A stretch of 64,000 nt of DNA from Baylisascaris procyonis (Eukaryota; Nematoda; Chromadorea; Rhabditida; Ascarididae): NCBI GenBank assembly GCA_037389465.1, contig JAZARR010000153.1:2341001-2405000 (forward strand). Direction: 5' to 3'. Made by a program: the position numbers and the translations under genes. This document shows positions 38,570 to 52,423 of this stretch, one piece after another (within the stretch, counting starts at the first letter, position 1; every line of letters begins with the position of its first letter). Below the pieces are notes generated by a model. It searched no databases, was not told the DNA's origin, and was given only the letters and a program-made list of their open reading frames with translations.

Positions 38570-41500
38570 AATATTTAACGCCAAATTAACTATACAAATT
38601 CAACAATCAAATGGAAAAAGCGAAACGCCAATATGGTCTTAGCAAAGGAAATGTGGGCACTGTTGTTTTCATTTCAGAACGAGTTTCGCTCACAGGTGGA
38701 AAGGAAAAGTTTGCCGCAAAAAAGGAACACTGTTGTTTATCAATAAGTACGTATTGCAATCACCTGCTCTGAAGCATTTCCTTTCGAAAATTCTATAAAC
38801 TAACGGCCTTAGTGAATTTGTCCAAATAGAGAGGAACTTATTATGCAGTACCCTGCAATTCTGTTGACTGGCCATGCCTTTTCGTGAAGACTTCGAGCCA
38901 CAAAATTCAAGGCATATTTTATAGCTGAATTTCACAAAATTCATCACTTATCAAAAGGTATCAGCTAAACTTCAACCATAGATAACAGTCTATGAAAAAT
39001 TAGCCACTTTTCTGCATGTTTCTTCCACAGATAATATCAGTGAAATTTTTGCTTCCGCACAACTCCGTAAACTACCATAATTATTGACAATTTTCAAAGT
39101 TGGAACTTGGAAATACGGTGGAAATAAGAGGAAGCTGTCTTATGCAATAAGCGTAAAAAGTGTTTAGCAATAATTGAGACCATAGAAAATGATATAAAAT
39201 GGGAAGAAATAACGCAATAACTGTTAGCTATCAAGAAAAAGTGAAACCGTTATTTGCTAAAAAATAAGATTCGTGGCCTCAGGTGAAGCTTATGATCGCC
39301 TTGTGATTTTTTTTTTTTTCATGAAGAATAGCATTTCTTCTGTGAAGTTTTTCTTTGAGTGGAAAAAAAACTTATTCCGGAGAAAGATGCAAGATGTGCC
39401 TGTTAATGCAAACCACTCTAAATCTCTGCAAATTTGTATACAACATTGGTCGCGAAACAACTTTATGGAAAGAACTGCCAATATGCATGCCACATAGAGT
39501 ACCTTAAAAGGCTTCGTAAGGATTAAATAAAACAATTCAAGGAGAGAAATAACGGATGCATCGGTGGAATGCCGAATGGCGATCGACAGCTCGTATGGCA
39601 GACACATATGCTGCCACCATTAGTATTCATTCATCGGACAATGCACACCACACTGCGATAGAACTAAAAACAACGCTGAGCGACAAGGAAGCAAGCACGT
39701 GCCACTACATACAAGGACAACGTGAACTTGATACACCTGCGTATGAGTTACACTGTAGCTCTCATAAAGGATATTCGAATTGATAGTTATGACTATAAAG
39801 AATTTAATAAAACCTATTTCGTTTCAGAGCCTTGCTTAATGCCTGAATACCTATCAAGTTCTTCGTTTGCTTAAATTTTATACTACGCTTTGTAATCGCT
39901 CTCGTCTACTATACAAGTGCTTAAAAACAACTAAATAGCGTTGAGCTCTTCCAAAAACTATGCTGAATAATTTTTTTTTTAAATAAAACGCACTTGGGAA
40001 AACGGAACCATTGGTTCAGAAATTTTTTTATAAGCCTTCTCTTCCATCCCCGACTGCGTGTGCTTCTAAAATATTTGTGATATTTGTTCACTCGCATAGA
40101 CATATTCACCTGTTCATATAACAAATCAAATGCGCGAAAATTTTTGGAACCACTAGTTGCATTTGCCTAACTGCACCTCATTGAAAATTAACTCAACATG
40201 CTTCTTCGAACAGCTCAGCACTACTTGCACTGCATTTGAGCACTTATGCAGTAGAACAAAGCAAGTAAAAAGCGTAGTATGAAATCCAAACGAATGAAGA
40301 AGTTGACAAGCATTTAGGCATTAAATCACGCTTCTAGAGAGAAGAGATAGTAAGAGATTTTATAAACTCTTTTGATCATAGCTATACTTAAGCATCCTTC
40401 AAGTAAGTTAGAGTCTAACTTATATTCCAATAAAGTTACATTAATAACAACTCTAGCGTCTGTGCACTTTAAAAGTTTGTTGTCGCACTGAAAAAGACAG
40501 GTTTGAAACATTGTATGTATAACATACATAGGCAACTTGCATTATTCGGCCATTTAACCGCTTTCGAGCAATTTATTTAAATTCGTCGAGTTAAACAAAA
40601 CGGCTGAATACTTTGAATTTCCGATACCAACCTAGAGAATCCCTGAAGGTCTAGGAAACTTGAATAATGAGTATTTTTCATTGAATATTATAAACTGAGT
40701 CTTACAGATGAGAAGAGTTGAAAGAGACAAGCAATATCGTTTCCTTTTTCAGAAATATTGTCGCAAGGAAGCACAAAAAAATTGCACTAAATCAATGGCA
40801 TCTCTGTGAATCGCCAATTCGATGCATTCCACAAGGAAAATGCGACTCGCAATGTGATCCATACCAACAATTAACGCGCTCACAATCGGCGATGTAAATC
40901 ATGAAACGCGATCAAATAACATCAAACTGCCAATACGTTACGAAAAATCGACTCCCATTCTTGCTCTCACTATGTACTTGTTTCACATTTCAACTGACCG
41001 AATCGAAAAGAATTTTTCAATAATTTTCACTTTTGTTTTCCAAAAAAAAAAAAAACGCGCATCGGAATGTCACGAGATTTATTACAGTACAGGTGTGCCT
41101 ATTCGTATCGCAGTCAGGCATAAACGACATGCATATTTAGGCTATGAAATCATTGAAGCTATTTTGGCTTTTAGTCATAGCGAGGCAACGAATAGAGAGG
41201 GACGATACATAGAGTGCAGTTTGACAAACAACCAAATGTAGAGACTGCTCGCTTCATGTTTATACACATATGCTGCTGCTATTCATAGCGAACATTGTGC
41301 GAGTGCATTGGAATTGTACATTTTGAGAACAAAGCTGCTGAAGAGCGGAATGACTCACAATTTGTTTAAAAAAAGCACTTATTCGAGAAACTATATGAAA
41401 TTTATCGAAAGCATGCGGTTGAAATTTATCGAAATTCACAATTGCGTTAATTCTAGAAGTATTTTAAGTCACTAACATTCATGATGAACCTATTCGAGAG

Positions 41501-43350
41501 ATAGGATTGCTTAAAGATGGAAAGTGAAAGACCAACAAAGTAGATAATAGAGAAATTCAAATATGCAGAAAAATTTGCATAATTCATGAAATCTTTTACA
41601 ATATAACAACTCCCTCAGATGTTTATTATCTCGAATGCGCACGTTTCTATCACATTTATCACATCTCTTATATGCTTAACATAACTCTAAAAGGTACGAT
41701 AGAACTAATAAATGCATTGATTTTATGTCGAAATCACTTTGCGATTCTTTGAGAGTTTTTATTCAGCGGAAAAAATTGGTGATGCCCTTACTATCTTCGA
41801 AATTCCACAAAGGAAACTATTATTGGAAATGTGGTATGCAATCATGCGTAAACCCTACGCGCAACTCACTTAATATAGAAATATGAATACATCCGTTCGC
41901 TTTCCTTTCGCGTAAATGCTTCACCAATCGTATATGTCGATCGCATTAGCGTATTATGTAACATATATATTCAATCATAGTTTTACACTAAAGTCAACGC
42001 TTCTCTCAATGGCCTGCAGATTTCACTAATAGAATTGCTGAAATGACCCGAATATAAAAACTTTTATACGCATAAAAATGTTGCGTATGATTTCATCCCG
42101 AATATCAATCATTTCCTCATCGATGAAAATTCTATCGCTTCCAATGAATATTTTTTAAACAAAATTTTCCACGATAAATTGGCGTCTGTTCGATGGAAAA
42201 TTCTTTTGATAAAACCATCGTTCTTCACAGATGATATTTGAGATGACTTCAACCTATAGAATTCATTCTTGAGAAATTTTCACTAAATGAGCTTGTGAAT
42301 ATAAAATGCGATCGATATCAATAGGTGGATTCGATTTCTGAAAGTTTATTTACTTCAAAAATATGCCTGTGTCCTTGAAACTTCATTTGAAATGCACCTA
42401 ACAGAAATAACCATCAATTTCTCAAACAAGAACATAATTCTAAGGAAGCAATCTCCATTCATGCAGCAAATTTTATAAAAAAAAGACATGAGATAAGCGG
42501 GCAAAGGATATATCCCTTTGCAATTCATCGCAGCAATCCTATTGGCTCAAAAAATGCAATGACGTAATACGAGTGATGCGTTTCCATAGACCAACGACAA
42601 TTTGCATAAATTTTCGATTCATAAATTGCCGTTTTAGAAGCATCCGGTTAAATAGCAAAAACTTATCCACAAATGTTTCATATATATGGAGTTGCCTGTA
42701 GGCTTCCCTCTCTTCATGAAATGGGCAGATTCAGTTGAGAAATATAACTCTCTCTTAGGCGGAAATCAGCAGAATAAAATCTCATGTTGTTCGCAATTTA
42801 TTCGAATATCAACGGTTTTAGATAGAGACATACTGTGGTTGTCTACTGAAAATACCGAAATAATGATGTTGACATTATCCATCAGAAAGGTTAGGAATAT
42901 TGCTGGTTTAGCATCGCAGTATTTTATATTCAATTGAAGTGTTTGGTGCTTAATTTCGTCAATGTGAACACCAATCATCCAAAAAGGTGCAATATGAGCA
43001 CAGCAATATATGCACAGTTATCGCACCTCAATATGATTCAATGACCATTCCAAGAGAGATCATGAAAACGTCACTACAAAAACGCTCTTTCCTCCTTTTT
43101 TTTTTCCTGATCGCTATCGCCGCTCTCTTATTACAGCCTTTACTATGGCTCTTGGATTGATTGTCAAGCATTTACGCCGACGGATATAACCGACTAACTA
43201 TTTCATCATAGCTTATTCTTTGCAAATTTTTGCATGAAAGCGCAGAAATAGAAACTTCACAACAATAAAAATGCTCCCCGATTTGAGAAAGGGAAACAAA
43301 AATGACGACCTCAACGTTGCCTTGTAATATACTCTTGCAAAATGCATCAT
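38570..43350. other. AT-rich stretch, no gene supported
   Basis: Open frames of 60-105 codons occur on both strands, but none combines an initiator, good splice sites and a convincing composition. Homopolymer T and A runs (for example 39306-39320 and 41041-41054) are frequent. Confidence 0.45.
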
Positions 43351-43357
43351 AGAGAAG

Positions 43358-44790
43358 TTGTGCAGGTATTTGAAGTATGCGCAAGAACTCATAACGTCGA
43401 TGATTCTATATCAGCAGCGTCTACAAGAATTGTTGGGTGATTACAACAAGAAGCACAGATATTTAATGTATCAAAAATTTGAACCTGAAATGGTAACCAT
43501 AATTGGTCGGGTCGCAGAACAGCGGAAGCGCGGATTTGTGAATGATTTGCAGTATGATTCGCCCTGTTCAACTGTGAACGTATTGGCAACTTTTTGGTAA
43601 TTTTTGACGCCTAGCTTTAAGATGCGCGGAAATGCGAAGTCCTAAATCATTGCTACACGGGCAGCAGCGAAAGTCAACTCGAATAACTCAGTCCTAAATC
43701 ACTTCTAAAGGAATTACGCCCTCAAGACAAGGGGCTTGTCATAAACGCTGCAGCAAATAGCCCAGAAGAAGTCGAAAAAATCACTGCTGAGCAATTTTGT
43801 TTTAGATGTGAATGTGCTCTTCGCAATTTCTTCAGAATTTCGATTTTGATGCTTGATATGCTGCAGGACCTCCAAATATCACGAGCTGATACGTTGTTGC
43901 CTAATCGAAACGATTTTCTTAGAAAACCTGCTGATTCGCTGTTAATCTGCTACATGCCAATTACCTTATCAAAAGCTTTGCTTCCTAGTCATCTCGTTTA
44001 AAGGAGAAAACGATCAACATTCACTAAAGAAGGACATGCTGCTGGTCGACCTGATTTTCTGAAATTGTATCCCATTCCTATTCAATTCTTTCCAAGTATG
44101 ACGAAATGTGGCTGGCTAAAATACAAATTCAATTCATCTCATACGAAGTACCAAGACCTTCGGCTGTATAGAAGATAATAAGGATTGGAAACAGAAAACG
44201 TTACGCGCTTGAAATCAGGATTCCATCAAAACCATGCATGAACGGTGAAGAAACATTTATAGTAGCATGAATTTGAGGCACATTTAGCTGCAGTGAACCA
44301 AACACTGCATGACAGCAATTCCATACTTCTATGCGAGACTTTCATAAGATTTCCGAGGCATTCATCAGGGCAAGGCAACACGGTTTTTTTCCATCAAAAT
44401 TCTGAAACATTGTTTTTTTCAGGTACTCCTATCGCCTTTTCAAGCTTCTTCCAGCACCTCATTCTTTGTTTCAGCAGAACTCATATGAACACTAGAAGGA
44501 AGGCTTGTCAACAAATCGTCTCATTTAATGACCCGAGGACATGAGAACCCGTTGAAGACACATGAGTTTCGAAATGTTGTGGAAAAATCCTTGCAAAAAA
44601 CAAGCGCCACAGCAATCTTGAAACTAAAACAATTGAGCCATCCAGCATTTCTGAGGGGCTGGCGTGATATGGAGTTAAGCATCCTGCTCATTTGCCTATC
44701 AGCTTCGCAGCTATCAATTAAAGGCGGCGTGTGTACGACAAATCTTCCTGACTGATCCAACCACCTGCGCAAATTTTCCTTGAAAGTCAT
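43358..44790. other. pocket of coding-like DNA, strand and exon structure unresolved
   Basis: Plus-strand frames include 43358-43600 (YAQELITSMILYQQRLQELL) and one at 43693-44170. The latter continues in the same frame through a single TAA (43999) with sensible sequence on both sides (LPNRNDFLRKP before, KEGHAAGRPDFLKLYP after). On the minus strand 44790-44521 is open (LRRWLDQSGRFVVHTPP), and another frame near 43960-43735 follows an acceptor (ggcatgtagcag). A real gene on one strand casts open shadows on the other. I cannot decide which is coding, nor whether it is a working gene, a pseudogene or an old transposon. Confidence 0.3.
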
Positions 44791-44980
44791 TTTTGTATAA
44801 ATCAGACGAGTGGTAAAGAAAAACGTAAAGAAAAAACAAATGGTGTGGAAAGTGTCGATTTTTTTCTCAAGTTAAAATATTTATGAACTCTTTTAAAGTT
44901 CACGGTAGCAAGAACTATGACGCATCCTCTGACGCAAGTTCTAATTAAATTTCATAACACTGTTCTCTTTGATTCCTCAC

Positions 44981-45194
44981 CTGAGACCTTAGCTTCAGGG
45001 ATTCTCCAGCTGAAATTAGTCGCCATAGCCGTCTTGCAGAGAGAATTTGTAAAAGCCGATGGAAAATTCAATGCAACAATTCGAAAGTGATTGTCGCAAT
45101 GACTGAATATATCACGTAAAACTACACGCAAGGGAATTGCCAAGATAGGCGCTTTTGAATTGCGCTCAATTGACACACCAATTCCATTAGCCAT
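44981..45194 (-). CDS. first-exon-like segment of an unidentified gene
   Basis: ATG at 45194 opens 71 codons (MANGIGVSIERNSKAPIL at the start, NFSWRIPEAKVS at the end). It runs to a strong donor (TCAG|gtgagg) at 44981 in phase 1. The opposite strand also reads sensibly but is broken by two TGA codons, so I favour the minus strand. A partner exon may be the minus-strand frame at 44790-44600. An alternative donor after AAG would join it in phase 0. Confidence 0.3.
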
Positions 45195-47190
45195 TGGAGG
45201 TAATAAAAATGCGAAATAATGCTTTCTTGTTTTAGTTCACCCTACCGTTCAGATACCCTCTTCAAAGGTTTCGCTTTTCGTAAAGCGCGCGTAATCTTGG
45301 TATCATTTTAAGTGTTTAAAGCACCTCTCAAATTTGACAACTGAATATGAAAAACGATGTAGCAGATTGAGATAACTCAACACATTCCACCACGCCAACT
45401 TCAATTGCTCTCCACTATAAACCACCGGACAAACCAACGTGTAGGAGCGCCCAAGTGAACATGACAAGACATCGACTTGATGCACTTTTAGAAGACAAAG
45501 TGAGAAAAACGCATAAAAAAGGAAACAAGTAGATTCTATACAATATAAAAGAGGAACTACAAAATGAAAGCAAATGCCAGAAAACGGGAATTTTGCGCTG
45601 CATGGCATTTAAATAGTACTAGTAGATTGTGATATTATGAGTTTTTGCTTTACGAGTATTCGTCAAACAGCACTATAGAAATGTGAGACTTTTGTTGCAA
45701 TTACGTTGGAACTTCGGCTTCTTTGAAGTTTTTTTTTTTATGGAATCGTTTTTTGGCTAGTTCCATGGTCAACGATTACGGACCATAATTCCTGCAGGGA
45801 ATATTATAATTTGAAAATGAAGCAAACACGTCCAAGAACTAGTCGCATTGTTAGAAAGTGATTCACATTAGCCAAAGAAGTAGATGAAATGTGCATTTTT
45901 GTAATGCTACCGCAAATTATTACGGCGATTAATGAGTGCTTTAAATAAATACATTTGCTATTGAACGAAATTTCCTGGGAGAATTTCATTAGAATTTCAT
46001 CAGAATATGCATTAAAACATTTTTTTCGAATTCGACAGAGAACAGGTTCGTGAGCATTCTATGCAACAGAACATTCATTATATATCATTATTGTAAAGCA
46101 GTTTGGCAGGCACAAAAAACAACAATCTTAAACCATTTTTGAGAATGCCTTCAAAAACAACGGTGTTGCTGGACGCCACGAAAGAAAACATGACCACCCC
46201 TGTGTTAGGAGAGCAGTCATTTGCTCCTGAAAATTTGACAACGTCCCAAAAGTCGATTTATTGCGCAATCCACTTAAAAACTACGAAAAACTTGTTATCT
46301 ACCACTTCCGACCGGTTCTGCTCGGTATTTATGGATTCTGAAATGGTTATGACATCTTGGAAGCGTTGGCACGATTCTAAGTATAGAAGTTATGCCTTAA
46401 GTCGAGAATGGAATCATTGACGGCTTTACCTTGTGCTACCAATGTTCATGGCCATTGCCATTTCCGAGCAAAATTAGATGGGACTTTGAAACGGATGTGG
46501 ACGAGGGGTTGAAATCCTTGACAAGATCAGGAATTTGAGACAGAATTCTTTGTAGCTTCAAACAGTTGAAGAGAAAGAAGGTGGGGAAGTTATCCTCTCC
46601 TTTTATTGACCGATGAAATGCGACGGCTTACTTTTTAAATCTAAGAAAAAGTCAAAACCACATATAGGATCAGGAAGCATTCACATAATTCTTGAGATCT
46701 TAAACCACGACTAATGCGCAGAATATAAGATATTGCTTAAGTACTAAGCGAAACATACTGGCCGATTCGCCCTCTCTTTTCCAGATGCTTTTTTGCAAGA
46801 AGCTTTCATCACTAGCACGGCTGAAATCTCTGATCACCTGCAAGGGTTTACGGTTACACATCGTTTACGGTATGCGAAGGCTTGAAGTTTTTAGTCGATT
46901 ACACTTTTCCAAAAAGTGTTGAGTTGATTAATTCGACTCGCCCGATGTTTCGCTACTGCTCCTACGGTAGGTTTACCAAGTGTTCGTACTATCACGTTTA
47001 CCTATGTATAGAAATCCAGTTATTGCATGAAGTCAATCTTGCAAATGAAAGCAGCACCCCTCATTTCTCAGGAAGCAGAATTAAGCTTATTAAGGAGCTG
47101 CTTCTAATTGAAGTTAACTGAAACCAATACTCGTTTCTACCTATCCTCGTCGCAAACAACATTCAGATTGCATGAGTAGTGTCTCTCCAT

Positions 47191-47729
47191 CTATGTGTTT
47201 GTATACTCCAGGTTATGATCAGCTGAACGAAACGAAATGCTTCTACACTGCAGAACTCTTTTTTGAAAAGCAAATCCATGGACACTGGTGCGTTCTTCGG
47301 AAGAAATTTTCTCATAATCAGCTAAATGTATTATCCACGCCACAAGCCTACACTTACTAGTAGTTGCAAACAGTTGCAGAACAAGCTTCATGGATGGCAT
47401 GATATGTGACTGTCTGAGTCCGATGAAGACATGAGGGAACTGCGGGAACTGACACCGCATAATTGATCGCACACGATAAGCCATTGATAATTTGGGCAAT
47501 CCGGCCATTTCCTCAAATCTTCTGTGCGAAATTCGACATTTTCTGCTCTATAGCGTGAAATAAAAATCTTAGCGGTTGCAAAACGTATAGAAGCTGATAG
47601 TAGGTGTTGATTGAATACAACGTTCCTTGAAATTGCTGCCTCAAATAGATTCGTTTTGGAGATAGTTTTCAGGTGCAACGTATCGAGTCGAGGGACATGT
47701 AAAATTGTGCACAAACGCGGCATCGCCAT
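47191..47729 (-). CDS. two overlapping open frames, possible frameshifted coding segment
   Basis: An ATG frame of 113 codons (47729-47388, contains RTEDLRKWPDCPNYQW) overlaps a second minus-strand frame of 105 codons (47508-47191, contains IIHLADYEKISSEERTS). Both read more like protein than the surroundings. A single shift between 47510 and 47390 would join them. No family was recognised. Confidence 0.2.
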
Positions 47730-49972
47730 AATACGCTACGCCTTGCAAATGGAACTTTGCAAAAATTTATAAAAAGCGTTGTAGTCTAGAAACTTCGGTT
47801 ACCTAAAAATTGTTTCTGCCGTTCCTAATTGAGACCGGAGTCCTCTCGTAATGAACAACGCCTCAGGCACTTTAAACAAAGATTAATAGTTTTCATCAAT
47901 CACCATAAGCGTACAAAGGCAAAAAGCGTGCTAAAGAACCTGCTACATTGCGTGCTTTTGCACTGCCCCTTGAGACAGCAATCAACTCTAGGATCTGACA
48001 ATAACTTCTATGACTTGGGCAACAAAGAAACTATATTTTGACAGTATTTGAGTTTTGAGACTTATTTTCTTTGATCCGACCATAATGTAGATACAAATTT
48101 CTAAATCCCTCTAAGCATTTCCAATGATTGTGGGCAACTCTTCTTGAAGCTGGTGGATCGCCTTCAGATCATATTGTGACGCGCATTACAACTCGATAGA
48201 TTTCGTTTAGTGATCACATAAAACAAACATAAAAGCATACACATAAAAAAGAGTAGAGATGACGTTGTGTTTATTCGCTTCACAAATAGAAATTTTCAGA
48301 AGTAATATGGAAAGCTATTGATGTGGCCATAGTACGGTGCTCCTTCCTTGCTTTTCCGCAGGATTTTATATGCTCTATACTTCAAATATCTCCTTGTTAC
48401 CAACAATGATTTTTCGTCTTTCTTCACTGCTCTTTTATTATATTTTCCTTATAGTGCACATTTACGCATTACGTTCTTTCGAACACTATAACATGAAGTT
48501 TTTCAGCATTTTAAACTGCAGTTTTTGCTACTTTTTAATCCTTCATATGATCCTTTTAATCTTCTTATCCTTTAATCCTCTAATCATTTTATCCTTTAAT
48601 CCTTCATAGCGTCGCTCTGATTCTTTTATGTTCATTTGCTATGAATTTATTTCAGCTGAATTCATTACAAAATAGATAATACTAAACTTGTCTAGTTCTT
48701 TGTTTCATTCAATTATAGCTCCCGATTCTTATATTTCTTATTCACTTTATTAAATATTTCAGCAATCGATTTCCTCTTCTCAATGCAACACATCAAGGAA
48801 AATAAGAGAGCATTTAATCTGCATCTATGTTTTCTTCTATGCAGAAACTTAACAAATGATCATGGGCTCATTTTGTTGGTTTTCAGTCAGTCATCGAAAA
48901 TTCACCGTGACTGATCACCTAACTTCTCACAAATTAAGTGTCAAAAACGTCTTTTCCCACAATAGAACCATTTTTGGTATCCTCTAAGGAATCATTTCTT
49001 GATGGGGTTCCCTATAAAGGTTTGGTTTATATAAATGGATGAATTTGACAATACGGAATCTCGGTGGATCACATTATCAATTATCCTGATAGCAAAGTGT
49101 AGCGAAAATTCCTCCACAACACATTGAATTTCACTCCTTGGTAGTCCTAAAATACACTTTGAAAAATAAATCACTGACCTGTTAAAAACGATGAGAACAT
49201 TTGTGTGGGTGTGTGCTTTTATATCTTATGTTCAATCTATCAGTACATATGAATCGGTTTCAGGTATTCGTAACGCTACCCTAAAAGTTCAACACATTGG
49301 ACATATTTGCAGTAAGTTCGCCATTGGTCGAAAAAAGCTGCGAGTACCTAAACGTACATGAGCTCTATTATTCATCGCTGAGTTTTGCAATGTTTCTATT
49401 TCGACCCAATAACAAAATGGTTTTTCAAAAACTGACGACAATCCAGTACCCCAGTGACCACATCAGATGTAAGATCCGGCCTATAACGTCGTCACAAATA
49501 AATTTGCAGGCGAAAAAATTGTCTACGTCATCAATTGCACGTTCACAATAAAAATACGCTCAGCAGCATGGGAAGATACTATAATGGAGCAGAGATATTG
49601 TCGAGCTGGGCGAAACTCAAAAACTAGTCTCACACTGACCAAGAGGAATTGGCTGGAAGAGCAAAAAATAGTCAAAATGACCAAAACTTGATTCGCTTGA
49701 AAAAAAACGCCATGAGAAGAAAAATCTGTTTGTTGAAAACTTCAGGGAAAATTTGATCCGGGATTATAATCAATTCTTGTGTTAGACGTGATCGGATCGA
49801 AATCCTTGACCGCAGTAGTGTTAAATTCATTGATGGCGCTGACGTGATACTGTGTGTTGGATCATTGCATGTCAGTAAAATCATGCTCGATCTGCTTATG
49901 CTAGCTAACTTTTAGTAATGAAAGCAGATTTTTTACCAACTTGACTAATTTTTCCTAAATTTAGCCAAGCAT

Positions 49973-50341
49973 ATGTTTGTTACGGCTCGAGCCCCACATT
50001 TAGAATGCGAGCATTGCTACTCAGCACATCGTATTATAGTAGTGTTTCACGTAGCCCTTACGACTTTGCAGAATTCATATTATTGCTTAGCAATGACATA
50101 CGAATATAACCAAATGGATCGTTTTCGCTCAGAAATTCTAGCGGATTTCAAAAGAGCGCAACATTTGTGCGGCAGGCAAAGCGTCCATAATCGTTCATTT
50201 TCGAATCGCTTGAATTTCAGAACGCAGAACTTGTCAATTTCCACGAATCATCGCTTCTTCTATCAAATAACCCCCCATTGTGTGGGTCAACTCAACATGC
50301 GTACATTTCTTGATGCAATTTTGTATCTCATTAGGAAGTAA
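49973..50341 (+). CDS. 122-codon intronless open frame, unidentified
   Basis: The ATG lies 8 nt after an acceptor-like cctaaatttag (possible trans-splice site), and the frame ends at TAA. The N-terminal part contains LECEHC. Base composition is a little richer in GC than the flanks. No motif, polyadenylation signal or partner exon was recognised. Confidence 0.2.
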   Translation: MFVTARAPHLECEHCYSAHRIIVVFHVALTTLQNSYYCLAMTYEYNQMDRFRSEILADFKRAQHLCGRQSVHNRSFSNRLNFRTQNLSISTNHRFFYQITPHCVGQLNMRTFLDAILYLIRK

Positions 50342-52243
50342 CGTTTCTTTTTTTTTTTCGCGCTTCGCATTTCAATTCATCGCAGCACTATTCTTATTTA
50401 AAAGCTTTCAGTAGAACTCATCAAGTCAATATTTTTTCAGCACATGCTGTCGACTATCCTAAAGGGCAATTTGGCGTATAGGCATCACCAATGTCAATCC
50501 CTCGAGATGACTCGCTAGTTTCATCAAACCGATGCACAACTAATCTCATTTCACCTATTCACTCAGTGAACTCTTCGTTTCGATAGACTGACAAAAAAAA
50601 CTTAGTATAAAACCTTTAAACTTAAAATGTGCCAATATATTGGTGAACATTCGGAAACCAATTTCGCTCCCTGTACAGTATGCCATCACTGCAGACGTTT
50701 TCTCGGACGTCGAACAGAAAAAATTATCGGAAATTTCGAGAGGGATTCGACCTTCTAGTATGGCTATTAGTGTTTCGAGATCAAACCTTTCACCAGTGCT
50801 ATTGCTGAAACAGTCGCAATTTTAGGAAAATTAAGAAAAATTCTGTTCAGATTTTTTTCTTCAGGGGCAGCAATAATTCACGACACTATGATGTTTAAGA
50901 GCGCCGTGTATGCTATGTATAACCAAGCAGATCAATTGTATAACGCCTATTTCATTTAAAGCAGTGCAGATTTTTTATGCTAACTAGTAGACTGCTGAAT
51001 CGAATCCAGTATAGATTATCGGCTGAGATGGTTCAAATTCGCTGTGATGCCACTTCAAGCATATTTGGCCGCCCGTCATTTTAATATCATCCACAACATC
51101 TAATTCCTTCAATTTCTCATTTTCCCTAAGAATTCAATTGTTCACCTTTTCTGGCATTCGAAAAGGGATTGAGGAGCCGAATGGGTTTTGTGTTCTCCGA
51201 AGCTGAATCCTCAATTATTTCAATCTCGCGTGAAGTGGGCCTTTATTGAATGAAATGTTCTATCCAAGAACCGCGCGGTGCTCCATTCGACAGAAAACGG
51301 TGGAAACAAACCACTCTTAACTTAAAAAAAAGATAAAATTTGGTCCACCTTTATCTCCAGAAATAGGCGTCTGACGAGAAAAAAAAAAGTAGAGAGAATT
51401 TTATTCATTTCGACTGTGAAAACGTTAATTTGAATGATGAACAAACTTGATTACTCTCAGCCTCCTTAACGTTTCCATAAGTTCCATGTATTTTAAATAC
51501 CTTTCTCCTCAGTTGAGTTAATCCGATGATACATTCCGCGATTTCACTGATTGAAAGAGTCATTCAACCATGAAAGATTTTCGTTTACAGTGAAAACCAA
51601 TTGGCAAATGATTGCTGAAAATTGTAGCATTTAGAGTTTTGAAATTTTTGAATGCAAATTTGATTAGAGCACATATTTCTTCAATTTCTCATCTTTTTCC
51701 TCATAAGTATCTCTCAATTTAGCATAAGTACAAGCATAAGTACATAGCAAACACATGTTCCCTCTCATCATTAACTTCGGCATTCATTATCTCACTTATT
51801 AGTCGTTTATTCATCTATATTTTTTCATTACCTTCGGCACTTCTCGAAAGATTATACTCGTCAAACTCATGTTACCAAAGAGAATACAGCTAAACAGTTA
51901 CAGCTAGACAAATCGTTATTCATCTCTATATCTTTTATCCATCGACCAGCGTTATTTTTAGATTAATGAAAGATCACTGAGTAATATAAAAACAACAATT
52001 CAAAAGAGAATACTTCACAAAGGTGTTTACAAATATACAAGTAGGTCGATACATTTGTTTGCCAACCGCACACCTATTGCGATCGCTTTCAAAATAAACG
52101 TCATAAGAGAACATGAAACGCCTATTTTTATGTTTTTGACAATGCAAAACAGCAATGAAATTTGCATAAGATCCTTCACATAAAAGATTTGTAACTAACA
52201 TACCCTCCTTCCCGTCAATAAATTTTCAGAATTCCTGAGAAGG

Positions 52244-52257
52244 CCACATTAATGTGG
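52244..52257. repeat. 14-bp perfect palindrome
   Basis: ccacattaatgtgg is its own reverse complement. It lies 130 bp upstream of the twin hairpins at 52386-52423 in non-coding DNA. Confidence 0.7.
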
Positions 52258-52385
52258 AAAATGTGATATTTGATGATTTTATTGTAGTAAAACATTAATG
52301 TTGAATGCATAGTTGGGATTGGCTCGTCTAGGTCACTAGCTGAACCATTCTATGGTTATTTTGCATAATTGGGCACTAATCAATG

Positions 52386-52423
52386 AACGCCGTTAAAAGG
52401 CGTTTTATGCCTCTTTATGGCAT
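52386..52423. repeat. two adjacent short hairpins
   Basis: AACGCC/GGCGTT (52386-52391 with 52399-52404) is followed at once by ATGCC/GGCAT (52407-52411 with 52419-52423). The 13-mer aaggcgttttatg inside it recurs at 62820-62832, where it also forms a hairpin. This hints at a dispersed small element. Confidence 0.5.
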
